In this document: positions 4,940 through 6,250 of the stretch, in pieces
Layout of the letters: the number at the start of each line of letters is the position of its first letter
Position numbering within the stretch: position 1 is the first letter of the stretch
Source: Bradyrhizobium sp.
GTDB lineage: Bacteria > Pseudomonadota > Alphaproteobacteria > Rhizobiales > Xanthobacteraceae
Reading direction: 5' to 3'
NCBI GenBank assembly: GCA_028290305.1
Contig: JAQGKC010000218.1
Span: 1-6,250 of the forward strand
Length of the DNA stretch: 6,250 nt
Position numbers and translations under genes: made by a program
The notes under the pieces: generated by a model
Seen by the model: only the letters and a program-made list of their open reading frames with translations
Database searches by the model: none
What the model was told of the DNA's origin: nothing

Positions 4940-6250
4940 TCAAACGCCGGTGACGATCTTCAGAATCTCTGCGGCACGCTCGCCAATGACGACGCACGGC
5001 GCCATGGTGTTGCCGGTTGTGATGCGCGGCATGATTGAACCGTCGGCGATCCGAAGATTGTCGATCCCATGGACCTTGAGAGAGCCGTCCACCACCGACA
5101 TCGCGTCGCGTCCCATCTTGGCGGTACATGTCTGATGCCAATAGGTGCTTGCTGCGTCACGGATGAAGTTCTCGAGCGCCGCGCCTTTGAGATTGCCCGG
5201 CATCACCTCCCGCTTGACGAAGGGGCTCAGCGAACCTGAGTTGCCGATTTCGCGGCAAAGCTGGACGCATGCGATCGCGGCCTTCATATCATCCGGGTGC
5301 GCCAATGTGTTGGCCTCGATCTCGATGCGGTCATGTGGGTCGGAACCCGTCAGGCGGATGCGGCCTCGGCTCTTCGGCCGCACGAGGCCTGCAAACAATG
5401 ACCAGGAGCCTGCGGGTGGGCTGAATTGGGCTGCTGTCTCTGCACTGCTCATCGGTATCTCACCCTGACAGGTCTGCAGATCCGGGGTATCGAGATCAGG
5501 ATCGCTCTTCCAAAAGAACACCGCTTCACCCATGTTGTTGCGTGGAGGGAGTGCTTGCGGATACTCCCAAACACACCCAAAGCCGACATGGTCTTGGAAG
5601 TTTTGCCCAACGCCCGGAAGGTGCTGCACTACGGGTATTCCCAGCCGTTGCAGTTCGGTCTGGTCACCAATTCCGGAAAGCATCAGCACCTTCGGTGTGT
5701 GGATCGCGCCCAACGACAGTACGACCTCCACTCCGGCGGCGATCCGCTGAACCTTTCCGTCCCGAACGATCTCCACGCCGCTGGCTTGCTTGCCGCTCAA
5801 GACGAGTCGAGTGACCAGCGCGTGGCAGAGGACCGTCAGGTTCGGCCGGTCCATGTAGGGGAAAACATAGGAACGGAATACGGATTGCCGCATTCCGTCG
5901 CGGACTCGCAAATCCATTATGGAGGCACCGCCCCCGCCTTCCATCAACAGCCCGTTCTGGTTTTGGAAGGTCGGAATGCCAACCGAGCGCGCGCCTTCGA
6001 GCATGGCAGGAGCCACCGGGTTCGGGTCTGGCGCGGGCTGAACAAAAACCGGTCCTCCCGTCCCACGATATTTTGGGTCCGGCGCGCCATGCCAATCTTC
6101 AATGCGGCGATAGATGTTCAGTGCCGATTCGTAACTCCAAGCGGCGTCCCGAGCCTCGGCCGCGAAGAAATCCCAGTCATTCTTGTGCCCGCGCGCCCAG
6201 CACATGACGTTGATGCTGGATCCACCGCCAAGTACCTTGCCCATATTCAG
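4940..6250 (-). CDS. GMC-family FAD-dependent oxidoreductase (choline dehydrogenase-like); 5' end beyond the right edge
   Basis: Flavoprotein of the glucose-methanol-choline family, which oxidises an alcohol or related hydroxyl group using bound FAD. 436 codons are visible. The frame is open to the edge (Leu-Asn precede the ATG at 6244), so that internal ATG is not the start. About 80 N-terminal residues, including the GxGxxG FAD-binding motif, are missing. Numbering from that Met: GMC signature 1 at about 2-25 (GKVLGGGSSIN, then W, RGH and D at the expected spacing); GMC signature 2 at 179-193 (GAIHTPKVLMLSGIG); then GVGQNFQDHVG; catalytic His370 in TYWHQTCTAKMG; and Asn412 in TTGNTMAP, the usual second active-site position. 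The C-terminal FAD-contact block DGSIMPRITTGNTMAPC is intact, and the gene ends with TGA at 4942-4940. The subfamily ranges over choline, alcohol, sorbose and polyethylene-glycol dehydrogenases, so the substrate is not determined. No betaine or choline pathway gene is in view, so it should not be named betA. Confidence 0.95.
   Translation of the reverse strand: MNMGKVLGGGSSINVMCWARGHKNDWDFFAAEARDAAWSYESALNIYRRIEDWHGAPDPKYRGTGGPVFVQPAPDPNPVAPAMLEGARSVGIPTFQNQNGLLMEGGGGASIMDLRVRDGMRQSVFRSYVFPYMDRPNLTVLCHALVTRLVLSGKQASGVEIVRDGKVQRIAAGVEVVLSLGAIHTPKVLMLSGIGDQTELQRLGIPVVQHLPGVGQNFQDHVGFGCVWEYPQALPPRNNMGEAVFFWKSDPDLDTPDLQTCQGEIPMSSAETAAQFSPPAGSWSLFAGLVRPKSRGRIRLTGSDPHDRIEIEANTLAHPDDMKAAIACVQLCREIGNSGSLSPFVKREVMPGNLKGAALENFIRDAASTYWHQTCTAKMGRDAMSVVDGSLKVHGIDNLRIADGSIMPRITTGNTMAPCVVIGERAAEILKIVTGV

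Noticed and set aside
4839..5135. Plus-strand ORFs opposite the end of the GMC gene and the start of the small gene
   Set aside because: They cross two genes with good evidence on the other strand, and show no recognisable domain.
4940..6244. Naming the GMC enzyme betA (choline dehydrogenase)
   Set aside because: The family signatures are shared by many alcohol dehydrogenases. No betaine-pathway partner is visible, and the N-terminal part is missing.
1..6250. CRISPR array, insertion sequence ends, tRNA or rRNA genes, attachment sites
   Set aside because: I saw no regularly spaced repeats, no transposase-like reading frame with terminal inverted repeats, and no tRNA- or rRNA-like segments on either strand.

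Overview
The window looks like chromosomal or accessory DNA of an alphaproteobacterium, most likely Rhizobiales-like. The basis is moderately high GC (roughly 60% by eye), GC-rich third codon positions, and the style of the proteins. No rRNA, tRNA or taxon-specific marker is present, so this placement is soft. All convincing genes are on the minus strand, so the window reads from right to left in transcription order.

Right edge to 4940: the C-terminal four fifths of an FAD-dependent GMC-family (choline dehydrogenase-like) oxidoreductase, with both family signatures and the His/Asn active-site pair. The N-terminal Rossmann motif lies outside the window. After an 83-base gap holding a nested inverted repeat comes a 126-residue soluble protein of unknown function (4856-4476) with a clear ribosome binding site.

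A roughly 470-base stretch (4475-4006) then separates these from an RND efflux pair. It holds at most one doubtful 85-codon ORF and some inverted repeats near the adaptor start, and it is the likely place for the pump's promoter and operator.

4005 to 1: a MexE/OqxA-type periplasmic adaptor (420 residues) and, 26 bases downstream, a MexF/OqxB-type inner-membrane RND (HAE1) permease that starts with GTG and runs off the left edge after 905 residues. The two almost certainly form one operon and build a drug or solvent efflux pump. The outer-membrane channel would have to be encoded beyond the left edge or elsewhere. No regulator gene (TetR, LysR, MarR or two-component) is visible.

Most of the window is an ordinary metabolic-enzyme-plus-efflux neighbourhood. 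I found no strong evidence for a new kind of system. The points most worth checking are the unknown small protein beside the GMC enzyme, the structured gap between them, and the pump's upstream region.
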